Assembly: GCA_001603005.1 (NCBI GenBank)
Contig: LVAJ01000027.1
Location: forward strand, 95,266 to 159,265
Source: Clostridiales bacterium Firm_04
Lineage (GTDB): Bacteria > Bacillota > Clostridia > Oscillospirales > Ruminococcaceae
DNA: 64,000 bases
Reading direction: 5' to 3'
The translations under genes and the position numbers were made by a program. Shown piece after piece: positions 17,737 to 26,181 of this stretch. How positions within the stretch are numbered: position 1 is the stretch's first letter; every line of letters begins with the position of its first letter. The notes below the pieces were generated by a model. It was given only the letters and a program-made list of their open reading frames with translations. It had not been told where the DNA came from and did not search any database.

Positions 17737-18882
17737 TTACATGGTGGCAGCGGGTGACATGGTATAGCAGGAATAAACAGCCAGTCCGACATGCGTGATC
17801 ACGAGGAGCCAGAACAGCGGCGCGGTGACGACCAGCCGTTTGGTGCGGGTGCTCTGATGCGGTGTCAGATCGGGCAGATGCTCGGTCAGCAGCATGTAGC
17901 ACAGTGCGACGGTGCCGAGCAGCAGCACGACCAGCGTGTAAAGCATCCACGCTTTGCGGAAGGTGCTGTGCGGGAGCAGATTCTCGCCGTAAGAAATCAG
18001 CATGCTCATGGAATTGACCGCGAGATGCGTGATGATCGCAGGCGTGAGGGAATTGTGCCGGATTGTGATATATGCAAGCAGAATACCGAGCGGAAAAGAG
18101 AACAAAAACTGCGGCAGATTTTCGTGCATGATGCCGAAGATGAATGCCGACAGCAGAATGCCGAAGCGCTGGCTCACGCGGCTGAGATTTTTCAGCACAA
18201 AGCCGCGCATCAGCAGCTCCTCGGTGATCGGCGCGAGCACGCAGATGTAGAGCACGTTCATCAGGATGCGCATGGACGAGCCGTTCAGCGTAACCTCCGG
18301 TTCATAGACCGGCAGATTCGCCCGCGACAGAAAGCTTTGCAGCGCACTCGCCGCATACTGCGCGAGCAGCTGGATCCACAGACCGAGCATGATGTAGGAA
18401 ACGCCGCGGACAGCGCTGAAATCGCGCAGCCGGAACAGATCCGCTTTCCGGATCTGCGTCAGGCGGCAGCCGATCAGAAATGCCGACAGATTGCCGACCG
18501 TGAATGCGATCAGCGTCAGCGCATTGTTGATCGCGCTGTCGTTGAGATACTGCGACAGGATCATCGGGTAGTTTTCGGGCAGTTCGCCGAGCCGCTGCAT
18601 GTCCACATGCCGCAGCACCGCGCTGACGACCGCCTGCAAGACGACATAGCAGGTCATTGCAGTGACAAACGCGAACAGGATCAGCAGAAACGTGATCGCG
18701 AGCACCCGCTTGAGCGCAGTGCGTTCATTGGACTGCGGGACGAGCGGCAGGCTGGTGTCCGGCATATCGAGCGCGGGCAGGATCTGCCGGTAATCCGGTG
18801 TATAATCCGGCATCTCGGTCGGATTCCGGAACGGGTTGCGCAGATCGACGGGAGAGATCTCCGAATAGTCTAATTGCTTCAT
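17737..18882 (-). CDS. CPBP-family intramembrane metalloprotease
   Basis: 381 residues with about eight hydrophobic segments. The family motifs are ITEELLMRGFVLKNL (EExxxR), FGIMHENLPQF (FxxxH) and ITHLAVN (HxxxN), which form the membrane-embedded active site of CAAX-protease/bacteriocin-processing proteins. A hydrophilic N-terminal tail of ~55 residues is Pro-rich. AGAGGAG precedes the ATG. The gene follows mutS2 by 13 bases. Substrate unknown; such proteins process peptides or confer self-immunity in other bacteria. Confidence 0.92.
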   Translation of the reverse strand: MKQLDYSEISPVDLRNPFRNPTEMPDYTPDYRQILPALDMPDTSLPLVPQSNERTALKRVLAITFLLILFAFVTAMTCYVVLQAVVSAVLRHVDMQRLGELPENYPMILSQYLNDSAINNALTLIAFTVGNLSAFLIGCRLTQIRKADLFRLRDFSAVRGVSYIMLGLWIQLLAQYAASALQSFLSRANLPVYEPEVTLNGSSMRILMNVLYICVLAPITEELLMRGFVLKNLSRVSQRFGILLSAFIFGIMHENLPQFLFSFPLGILLAYITIRHNSLTPAIITHLAVNSMSMLISYGENLLPHSTFRKAWMLYTLVVLLLGTVALCYMLLTEHLPDLTPHQSTRTKRLVVTAPLFWLLVITHVGLAVYSCYTMSPAATM

Positions 18883-18895
18883 GCGGCTCCTCTCG

Positions 18896-21292
18896 TTATT
18901 TCAGTGTCACAATGGTCACGCCGTCCTCGCCCTCGCCGTAAACGCCGGGACGGAACGCCTTGACCTGCTTCATGCGGCGCAGATGATCGTGGATGCCTTT
19001 GCGCAGCGCGCCGGTGCCTTTTCCGTGGATGATCGTGACGGTCTCGAAGCCGGAGAGCAGAGAGCCTGCGATAAAGTTTTCGGTCATCATGATTCCCTCA
19101 TCGACCGTGCAGCCGCGGATATCGAGTTCTGTCGCCGCAGAGCGCGCACCGGAGCCGTTTCTGCCCTTTTCGGAGCGCACGACGGTCGTATGCACTTTCT
19201 GTTGCTGCTGCTTCTGTTTCGGCTGCTGCTTTTCGAGCCGGAGATTTTCGATCGGGACGCGTGTTTTCATCGCACCGATCTGCACGGTGACCATTTTGCC
19301 GGCGGGCTCTGCAACGACCGTGCCGCTTCTGCCCATTGAAACGATCAGCACGGAATCGCCGATCTCCAGCGGACGGGGCAGGGTATAATCGCCCTGTTCA
19401 TCGGTATCGGAATTTTCGTAGAGGCGGTCAATGGTCTGCTTTGCGTGGGATTTTGCAGCAGCGATCTTTGCGGCAAGATCCGCCTGATCCTTCTGCTTTT
19501 TCACCTCGCGGAGTTCTTCGAGCAATGCGTTCGATTCCGCGACGGTCTGCTCGACGATGCGTCTTGCCTGTGCGCGGATCTTCGCGAGTTCTTCCTCGCG
19601 TTTCTGTTCGAGCAGCTCTGCCTGTTCGCGCACTTCCTTCTCATGGACGGCGACGCTTTCGCGCAGACGCGTCAGTTCGGCAAGCTCCTTTTCATGCTCG
19701 GCTCTTGCGCGGTCGAGCTGCTCCACGGCGCGCTCAAACCGCTGATTTTCCGAGCTGATGAGTGATTTTGCATGCGCAATGACGTCTTCCGGCATGCCGA
19801 GCGAACCGGAAATTGCAAATGCATTTGATTTTCCGGGCGAGCCGATCACCAGCTTATAGGTCGGGCGAAGCGTTTCGAGGTCGAACTCGCAGGACGCATT
19901 TTCCACATCTTCCGTTTCGAGCGCATACCGCTTCAATTCCTGATAATGTGTCGTGACGATCAGTTCGGCGCCCTGCATGCGGAGCCGCTCGATGACGGCG
20001 ACTGCGAGCGCGGCACCCTCGACGGGATCCGTGCCGGAGCCGAGCTCGTCGATCAGCACGAGTGAACGGTCGTCGGCAGCTTTGATGATCTCGATATCCT
20101 GCAGCGTATGCGCGCTGAATGTCGAGAGATTGTATTCGATGCTCTGGCGGTCGCCGATATCCACGAGAATGCGGTCAAATACCGCGATGCGGCTGCCGTC
20201 GGCGGCTGGGATCATCAGTCCGCACATCGCCATTGCGGAGAGCAGACCGACCGTTTTCAGCGCGACGGTCTTGCCGCCGGTGTTCGGACCGGTGATGATG
20301 AGCGCGTGATAGTCGCTGCCGAGTGCAATGTCGATCGGCACGACGGTTTTCGGATCAATCAGCGGATGCCGCGCTTTTTTCAGCAGCAGCGAGCCGTCCT
20401 CGGTGATCTGCGGGATCATGCCGCGCTGCATCGTGCCGAGCGATGCCTTTGCAAAATAGAGATTCAGCTCTGCGGTGATATCGTAGCTCTGAATGAGCGC
20501 ATCGGCATGCTGTCCGCATTCGGTGCAGAGCTTTTGCAGGATGCGGTCGATTTCCTCCTGCTCCTGTGTTTCGAGCAGGCGGATATCATTGTTCGCATCG
20601 ACAATTGCCATCGGCTCGATGAAATAGGTCTGACCGGTCGCAGAGGTGTCGTGGATCAGACCGGCGACGTCGCCGCGGTGCTCCGCCTTGACGGGGATGA
20701 CATAGCGCCCGTCGCGGATCGTGATGATCTGCTCCTGCAAATAGGTCTGCATTGCCGAGGAACGGATCATTTTTTCGAGTTTTTCGCGCAGCTTCAGACC
20801 TGCCTGCGTGATCTTCCGGCGGATCTGTCCGAGCGCGGGGCTTGCAGCATCCGCAAGGCGCTCCTCATTTTCAATGGAGCGTTCCAGCAGATCGGCGAGA
20901 TAGGGATTCGGCTGGAGCCGTGCAAACAGGTCGGAGAGCGTGGTCTCGATCTGTCCGCAGTGGTCGTACCAGTCCGTCAGCGCAGAGATCTGCCGCAGCA
21001 GTCTGGCGATTTCGAGCAGCTCTTTCAGGGAAACGCGCGCACCGGACTGCGTTCTGCGGAGCGCGGCGCAGACGTCGGTGAAGCTGTCGAAGGAAGGGGA
21101 GCCGAACCGCACGGAAAGCTGGAAGGCATCCTCGGTCTGCTGCAGGGCATAGCGCACGCGGGCTGCGTCGTGATCGGGTGTGAGTGCGCGCGCGAGTTCT
21201 TTCGTTTTTTCGTTGGCAGCTTCATTTGCGAGCATGTCGAGGATCTTGTGAAGCTCCAGCGTGATGTAATCCTGTGAAAGCTTTGTATTCAT
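18896..21292 (-). CDS. mutS2: MutS2/RqcU (ribosome-collision and recombination-control ATPase)
   Basis: 798 residues, the usual length. An N-terminal core and clamp region are followed by the ATPase (Walker A GPNTGGKTVALKT at about residue 330, Walker B LVLIDELGSGTDPVEGAAL), a long coiled coil (~510-620, many EKELAELTRL-type heptads), a KOW-like segment (GDSVLIVSMGRSGTVV) and a C-terminal Smr domain (LDIRGCTVDEG ... IIHGKGTGALRKGI). MutS2 limits homologous recombination and, as shown in Bacillus, splits collided ribosomes. It lies directly after recO. Confidence 0.97.
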   Translation of the reverse strand: MNTKLSQDYITLELHKILDMLANEAANEKTKELARALTPDHDAARVRYALQQTEDAFQLSVRFGSPSFDSFTDVCAALRRTQSGARVSLKELLEIARLLRQISALTDWYDHCGQIETTLSDLFARLQPNPYLADLLERSIENEERLADAASPALGQIRRKITQAGLKLREKLEKMIRSSAMQTYLQEQIITIRDGRYVIPVKAEHRGDVAGLIHDTSATGQTYFIEPMAIVDANNDIRLLETQEQEEIDRILQKLCTECGQHADALIQSYDITAELNLYFAKASLGTMQRGMIPQITEDGSLLLKKARHPLIDPKTVVPIDIALGSDYHALIITGPNTGGKTVALKTVGLLSAMAMCGLMIPAADGSRIAVFDRILVDIGDRQSIEYNLSTFSAHTLQDIEIIKAADDRSLVLIDELGSGTDPVEGAALAVAVIERLRMQGAELIVTTHYQELKRYALETEDVENASCEFDLETLRPTYKLVIGSPGKSNAFAISGSLGMPEDVIAHAKSLISSENQRFERAVEQLDRARAEHEKELAELTRLRESVAVHEKEVREQAELLEQKREEELAKIRAQARRIVEQTVAESNALLEELREVKKQKDQADLAAKIAAAKSHAKQTIDRLYENSDTDEQGDYTLPRPLEIGDSVLIVSMGRSGTVVAEPAGKMVTVQIGAMKTRVPIENLRLEKQQPKQKQQQQKVHTTVVRSEKGRNGSGARSAATELDIRGCTVDEGIMMTENFIAGSLLSGFETVTIIHGKGTGALRKGIHDHLRRMKQVKAFRPGVYGEGEDGVTIVTLK

Positions 21293-21322
21293 ATGATTCC
21301 TTATGGTAAAAACGCGGGTATG

Positions 21323-22087
21323 TTACGGTGCAGGCGCACCGGCATCTGTCAGTTCATGATAAAATTGCAGCGTCCGGAGCTGCATGCCGAGCCTGTGCCG
21401 GAGATAGTGTTCGGCGTAGAACGAAAAGAGCGGCATGCTTTCGCCGCTGAGCCGGAACTGGAACAGCCTGTCGAAATCCGCGAAGATCACATGCCTTGCA
21501 GCCTGAATGACCGCCGGCGTGACGAACAGATCATCCGGCTGCGGCTCCGGCAGACAGTCCTTGCAGAGCATATCGGCTTCCTCGAAACGCAGAACAGGCT
21601 TTGCAGGCAGATGCTCCATGCAGACGTCACAGCCGATGAGATTCGGCATGAGCCCCAGCTCGGTCATGAGCCGCAGCTCAAAGATCGCTTTGATGAGCGG
21701 CACCGGTCTGTCATGCTCCGCGAGATGATGCAGAGAAAGCAGATACAGCCGCAGGAGCTGCGGCTGCGGCTGATCGGTTGCGGTTTTCCGGATAAGCTCG
21801 GAGAAATAGGATGCCAGTGCCAGCGCATCCAGATCATTGCGGATGCCGTAGAACAGGTTCAGCGAAACGGCGCTGTCGAGATAATAGCGCTCGCCGCTCT
21901 GCCGCAGACAAAATTCGCCGTAGGCAAACAGCTGCGTCACAGCGCCGTACTTGCTGCCCGCTTTCCGGACGCTTTTGCCCTGCACCGTCACGATGCCGTT
22001 TTCGGTGAACAGGTCAAAGAGCTTGTCCGCATCATGCACCGGTGTTTCCCGGATGACCAGTCCGCGGACGGTCAGATGCGTTGTCAT
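21323..22087 (-). CDS. recO: DNA repair protein RecO
   Basis: 254 residues. It has an N-terminal OB-fold (TVRGLVIRETPVHDADKLFDLFTENGIVTVQGKSVRK), a helical middle with LDALALASYFSEL, a zinc-binding segment CDVCMEH ... CKDC, and a C-terminal helical domain ending with YLRHRLGMQLRT. It loads RecA on single-stranded DNA with RecR. The start ATG 22087 has GGAGGG eight bases upstream; longer in-frame extensions are not supported. Its first 56 bases overlap the end of the small yqzL gene. Confidence 0.95.
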   Translation of the reverse strand: MTTHLTVRGLVIRETPVHDADKLFDLFTENGIVTVQGKSVRKAGSKYGAVTQLFAYGEFCLRQSGERYYLDSAVSLNLFYGIRNDLDALALASYFSELIRKTATDQPQPQLLRLYLLSLHHLAEHDRPVPLIKAIFELRLMTELGLMPNLIGCDVCMEHLPAKPVLRFEEADMLCKDCLPEPQPDDLFVTPAVIQAARHVIFADFDRLFQFRLSGESMPLFSFYAEHYLRHRLGMQLRTLQFYHELTDAGAPAP

Positions 22088-22229
22088 CGGTCGATCCCTC
22101 CGATCGGGCAAAGCTGCCGCGGTATTGCAGATAATCGGCAATGCTGCCGCTTTTGCAGAACGCATCCCAGCATTGCTGCTGCTGCTTCTGCGCATAGATA
22201 CCGGACAGATACAGATTCTGATTCCGCAT
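22032..22229 (-). CDS. yqzL: YqzL-like small protein
   Basis: 65 residues starting at ATG 22229 behind a very strong AAGGAGGT site. The central part, CWDAFCKSGSIADYLQYR, matches the short YqzL family (W..F..TGSI..YL.Y), which is encoded between era and recO in many Firmicutes. The last ~18 residues are read in another frame over the beginning of recO, which links translation of the two. Function unknown in the family. Confidence 0.8.
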   Translation of the reverse strand: MRNQNLYLSGIYAQKQQQQCWDAFCKSGSIADYLQYRGSFARSEGSTDDNASDRPRTGHPGNTGA

Positions 22230-22305
22230 ATACACACCTCCTTTTGCAGATAGTATATGCGGAATGCAGATACGGTTTCATGGAAAAGTGTACCGCTTTG
22301 CGGTT

Positions 22306-23568
22306 TTACTGCGCATGTACAGCAAACGATTTTCCGTCCGCGATCAGATAATAGGACGGGTTGTCCGAATCTTTTGTCGTATCGCAGCGGTACTGCACAA
22401 TGTCCTCTTTCGTGAGTGCGAGGAACTGTTTTTCATCGAGCATCACGCGGACATTTTTGTCCTTGTGGCGGAATGTGAGATAATAATCAATCACTCTGGA
22501 GCGTTCGCGTTCCTTTTCGGAAAGCGTGAAATCCTTGTAATAGGGCTCAGTGCCGGGTTCGCCGCGCGTCACGATGCAGCGTCCGTCCACCCATTTGTCG
22601 TACTCATAATAGTATTTTGTACGCGACTCATAGGCATAGACCGGCTCCTCGTAATATTCCGTTTCATAGTGCAGCGGAACGATCTCCGGCTGTGCTGCCG
22701 GCATCAGACAGGCTGTCAGCGGATACGGGATCCGGAATACGCCGAACTGTCCGTCGCCGTAATCCTCCCAGCCGCCGCCCCAGTCGTCATCATCGTCCCA
22801 GCCGCCGCCCCAGTCATCGTCATCGTCCCAGTCGTCATCGTCGTCGTTGTCGTTCACCCACACTTCGCGCGATTTCTGCTCGTAGTGGTCAACGTACCGG
22901 TACATTTCCGATGCTGTGCGGATCAGTCTTGCGCCCTCCGGCAGCTCCCAGTCATCCGATTGCAGCGTTTCGAGCTGTTCGAGATACACGGAACTCTGCC
23001 AGTAGGCTTCGACGATCTCCGAGCTGCGGACCTTTTTGCTGCCGGCTTTGCTGATCGCCTGACTGATTATGCAGTAGATCGGTCCCGCACAGATGAGTCC
23101 GATCACCAGTAACGTGATGAAAAGGCTGCTTCTGTCTTTCTTCTTTTCTTTCGGGAAGGAAACAGGTTTCTGCTCCGGTTCATTTTTGACATCGTGATAG
23201 CGTTCCGTGCTTTCGGCTCTGGATGCGCCGCAGTAGACACAGGTCTGCACGGCGTCGTCATTCTGCTGATTGCAGTAGGGACAGATCCAGTTTGCCCTGC
23301 GGATGCGCACGGCGTCATTGCCGGAGACCTCATCGACAAACTCCACGAGGTCGTCCCGCAGATAAAACTTGACATTCCGTGCGCGCGGATGTCCGCATCC
23401 GGGGCATTCCTTATGGTCTGCGCGGATGCCCTTCATCTGACAGCTTGCGCAGTCCCAGTAGCCCCAGCGGTTGCGTTTTTTGCCGCAGCTCGGGCATGTG
23501 ACGCGGTCGCCGCTGATATCGTTGAGTCCGCACTGCGGACATTTCCAGTTAGAATGCTTCTGCTGCAT
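22306..23568 (-). CDS. Zinc-ribbon membrane protein with Asp/Trp/Gly repeats
   Basis: 420 residues, not a known member of this gene cluster. It has several zinc-ribbon pairs in the first ~120 residues (CPQCG, CPSCG, CASC, CPGCG, CPYC, CVYCG), a Lys-rich stretch, one transmembrane helix (~150-172) and an outside domain. That domain carries an acidic repeat at about 238-275 (DDDDDW, then twice DDDDDWGGGW-like units). A Tyr/Glu-rich region and a folded C-terminus (VRVMLDEKQFLALTKEDIVQYRC) follow. GGAGGTGA precedes the ATG. It lies between era and yqzL on the same strand, so it is probably co-transcribed. Confidence 0.8.
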   Translation of the reverse strand: MQQKHSNWKCPQCGLNDISGDRVTCPSCGKKRNRWGYWDCASCQMKGIRADHKECPGCGHPRARNVKFYLRDDLVEFVDEVSGNDAVRIRRANWICPYCNQQNDDAVQTCVYCGASRAESTERYHDVKNEPEQKPVSFPKEKKKDRSSLFITLLVIGLICAGPIYCIISQAISKAGSKKVRSSEIVEAYWQSSVYLEQLETLQSDDWELPEGARLIRTASEMYRYVDHYEQKSREVWVNDNDDDDDWDDDDDWGGGWDDDDDWGGGWEDYGDGQFGVFRIPYPLTACLMPAAQPEIVPLHYETEYYEEPVYAYESRTKYYYEYDKWVDGRCIVTRGEPGTEPYYKDFTLSEKERERSRVIDYYLTFRHKDKNVRVMLDEKQFLALTKEDIVQYRCDTTKDSDNPSYYLIADGKSFAVHAQ

Positions 23569-23603
23569 CAGCTGTCACCTCCGTCTGCATGCGTGTTCAT
23601 GCA

Positions 23604-24515
23604 TTACTGATTGAAGTTGAGTCCGAACTGTTCGAGCATCATGTCGCGGTTCCGCCAGTCCTCCTTGACCTTTACCCATGTCTGGAGATTGACCTGGATC
23701 CGGAAGAATTTTTCGAGCTCCCTGCGGGCATTTGCGCCAACCTTTTTGAGCATGGAGCCGTTCTTGCCGATGATGATGCGCTTGTGCGATTCCTTTTCAC
23801 AGTAAATGAGCACAGAGATATTGAGAATATCCTTGTCCTCGCGTTCGGAGAAGGATTCCGTGACGACGGCAATGCCGTGCGGCACTTCATCCTGCAGCAG
23901 ATAGAGCAGCTGCTCGCGGACGATCTCCGCGGCAAGGACGCGCTCCGGCTGATCGGTGATCATGTCCTCCGGAAAATAATGCGGGCCCTCAACGGCGCGG
24001 CTGAGCAGCTCGTCGAGCACTTCCTGCATGCCGTCGTGCTTGGTGACGGATACGGGAATGAGTGCCGCGGGATGCCAGCGCTCCTCTGCCGCAACGAGCA
24101 GCGGTGCGAGCTTTGTTTTATCGCTGAGCAGGTCGATCTTATTATAAAGGAAGATGACCGGCGTGCCCTGCTTGGTCAGGTTATCGAGCATGAGCTGCTC
24201 CTGTTCGCCGAGCGGCTTGGTGCAGTCCTGCATAAAGATCACGCAGTCGATATCGGAGACTGCTTCTCTGGCAGCTTTCAGCATCTGGTCGCCGAGCTTT
24301 GTCTGCGCTCTGTGCAGACCTGGCGTATCGGTAAAGACCAGCTGCGTCTGCCCGATGTTGCGGATGCCGGTGATGCGGGTGCGCGTGGTCTGCGGCTTCG
24401 GGCTGACCGACGCGATCTTTTCACCGATCATCGCATTGAGCAGCGAGGATTTGCCGGCATTGGTATGACCGGCAATCGCCGCAAAGAGGATTTTCGTCTT
24501 GCCGTTTTCCTGCAT
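23604..24515 (-). CDS. era: GTPase Era
   Basis: 303 residues. GTPase motifs: G1 GHTNAGKSS, G2 TTRTR, G3 DTPG, G4 NKID, G5 SVTKH in place of the usual SA pair. The C-terminal KH domain reads KRIIIGKNGSMLKKVGANAR, followed by QTWVKVKEDWRNRDMMLEQFG. Era assists maturation of the 30S subunit by binding the 3' end of 16S rRNA. It starts three bases after the ybeY stop, which fits tight coupling of two rRNA-maturation genes. Confidence 0.97.
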   Translation of the reverse strand: MQENGKTKILFAAIAGHTNAGKSSLLNAMIGEKIASVSPKPQTTRTRITGIRNIGQTQLVFTDTPGLHRAQTKLGDQMLKAAREAVSDIDCVIFMQDCTKPLGEQEQLMLDNLTKQGTPVIFLYNKIDLLSDKTKLAPLLVAAEERWHPAALIPVSVTKHDGMQEVLDELLSRAVEGPHYFPEDMITDQPERVLAAEIVREQLLYLLQDEVPHGIAVVTESFSEREDKDILNISVLIYCEKESHKRIIIGKNGSMLKKVGANARRELEKFFRIQVNLQTWVKVKEDWRNRDMMLEQFGLNFNQ

Positions 24516-24518
24516 GGA

Positions 24519-25028
24519 TTATTCCTGCTCCTCCGGCACGATATAGCTGGTATCTCTGGAGAAGCCGAGCTTTTCGAGCACAGATTCCTCTTTCTCGCGC
24601 ATCTTGCGCTGTTCGAGCGGCGATTTCTCGTGGTCATAGCCGAGCAGGTGCAGCATGGAATGCACCGTCAGGAACGCGACCTCGCGCTCCAGCAGATGCC
24701 CGTACATTTTCGCCTGCTTGACCGCCATTTCCATCGAGATGACGATATCGCCGAGCAGCACAAAGCCGTTTTCCGCATTGATCTCAAGGTGATCGCCCTC
24801 GCAGAGCGGGAAGGAGAGCACGTCGGTCTCCGTATCCTTGTTGCGGTACTGCGCATTGAGCTTGCGGATCTCCTCGTTGTTGACGAAGGAGACACTGACC
24901 TCGGTGTCATGTCCGAAGTTCTCCGTTGTGAGCACTGCCTGACAGCAGCGGCGGATCAGCAGGCGGATTCCGACCGGAATTTTGACCTCATGCTGACTGT
25001 CCTTGATGTAAACCTTTAACTTAGCCAT
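24519..25028 (-). CDS. ybeY: Endoribonuclease YbeY
   Basis: 169 residues. The zinc-binding signature is HSMLHLLGYDHE, preceded by the family's TDVLSFPLCEGD and LGDIVISMEMA. It acts in 16S rRNA 3'-end processing and ribosome quality control. I take ATG 25028 (MAKLKVY), which overlaps the phoH stop by eight bases with AAAGGA upstream; a longer start seven codons earlier is possible but adds residues atypical of the family. Confidence 0.95.
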   Translation of the reverse strand: MAKLKVYIKDSQHEVKIPVGIRLLIRRCCQAVLTTENFGHDTEVSVSFVNNEEIRKLNAQYRNKDTETDVLSFPLCEGDHLEINAENGFVLLGDIVISMEMAVKQAKMYGHLLEREVAFLTVHSMLHLLGYDHEKSPLEQRKMREKEESVLEKLGFSRDTSYIVPEEQE

Positions 25029-26025
25029 TTCGATTCTTTTTCCTTTCATGATGATTTTGCGCATTTCTGCGCTCATTGTTCGCGTCATTTGCGTAAGCGG
25101 TGATAATATCCTGCACGAGCTTGTGCCGGACGACATCCTTCTCGCTGAACTGGTGGATCGCGATGTCATCGACGGATTTCAGCACGCGCATGGCTTCGAT
25201 CAGACCGGAGCGCTTCGGATCCGGCAGGTCAATCTGTGTAATATCGCCTGTGATGACCATTTTGCTGCCCTCGCCGAGTCGGGTGAGGAACATTTTGATC
25301 TGTTCAGAGGTGGTATTCTGCGCTTCATCGAGGATGATGAAGGCATGATCGAGGGTTCGTCCGCGCATATAGGCAAGCGGTGCGATCTCGATGATATTCT
25401 TTTCGAGGTCTCGTTCGACCGCCTCTGCGCCGAGCATTTCAAACAGCGCGTCATAGAGCGGGCGGAGATAGGGATCGACCTTTTCCTGCAGATCGCCGGG
25501 CAGGAAGCCGAGGTTTTCGCCGGCTTCGACTGCAGGGCGGGTGAGGATGATGCGGTCGATGTCGCCTGATTTGAGCGCCTTGACCGCCATTGCGACAGCG
25601 AGGTAGGTCTTGCCGGTACCGGCAGGGCCGATGCCGAGCACGATCGTATTCGAGCCGATCGCGTCGAGATAATGCTTCTGCCCGACGGTGCGCGGCCGGA
25701 CTGCCTTTCCGGTGACGGTCAGGCTGACCGCATCGGTGCTGAGCGTGCGGACTTCCTCCGCAGCATTGTCTGCGACCATGGAGACCACGTAGCGCACGGT
25801 CGTATCATTGAGCCCGTCGCCCTTGCGGACATTCTGGAGCAGCACGTCGAGCGCCTGCTCCGCTTTTTCGATATTCTCCTCTGTTCCGGTGATCTTGATG
25901 CCGGTGTTGCGGTTGACGATCACAACCTGAAACTTTTTCTGGATCACGTTGATGTTTGCGTCATAGCTGCCGAACACGGCTGCGATCTCATCGGGACGGG
26001 GGGCATTCCATATTTTTTCTGCCAT
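25021..26025 (-). CDS. phoH: PhoH-like ATPase
   Basis: 334 residues with an N-terminal KH-like segment and a P-loop ATPase domain (GPAGTGKTYLAVAMAV, later FIILDEAQNTT and ITGDITQIDLP). This is the chromosomal PhoH/YbeZ type that works beside YbeY in RNA metabolism; helicase-like activity is suggested for the family. It heads the ybeY-era run and has its own promoter at 26142-26170. Confidence 0.95.
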   Translation of the reverse strand: MAEKIWNAPRPDEIAAVFGSYDANINVIQKKFQVVIVNRNTGIKITGTEENIEKAEQALDVLLQNVRKGDGLNDTTVRYVVSMVADNAAEEVRTLSTDAVSLTVTGKAVRPRTVGQKHYLDAIGSNTIVLGIGPAGTGKTYLAVAMAVKALKSGDIDRIILTRPAVEAGENLGFLPGDLQEKVDPYLRPLYDALFEMLGAEAVERDLEKNIIEIAPLAYMRGRTLDHAFIILDEAQNTTSEQIKMFLTRLGEGSKMVITGDITQIDLPDPKRSGLIEAMRVLKSVDDIAIHQFSEKDVVRHKLVQDIITAYANDANNERRNAQNHHERKKNRNG

Positions 26026-26141
26026 TCGTCTTTCTGTTCAAGCTCCTTTACGCTTTGCGATTCTGCGCTGTGCGCAGTTTGTTCCGGTGCACGGTCTGCT
26101 GAATTTCAACAATGCAGACGAATGCCCGGAAAACTATCCCC

Positions 26142-26170
26142 ATTATACCACAAACCGGTTCAAAATGGAA
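26142..26170 (-). promoter_or_regulatory. Promoter of the phoH-ybeY-era-recO-mutS2 operon
   Basis: Minus strand: -35 TTCCAT (26165-26170), 17 bp, -10 TATAAT (26142-26147), about 117 bases before phoH. It lies just beyond the yqfD stop, so phoH need not depend on the yqfC promoter. Confidence 0.6.
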
Positions 26171-26181
26171 TAGTTTTAGGA

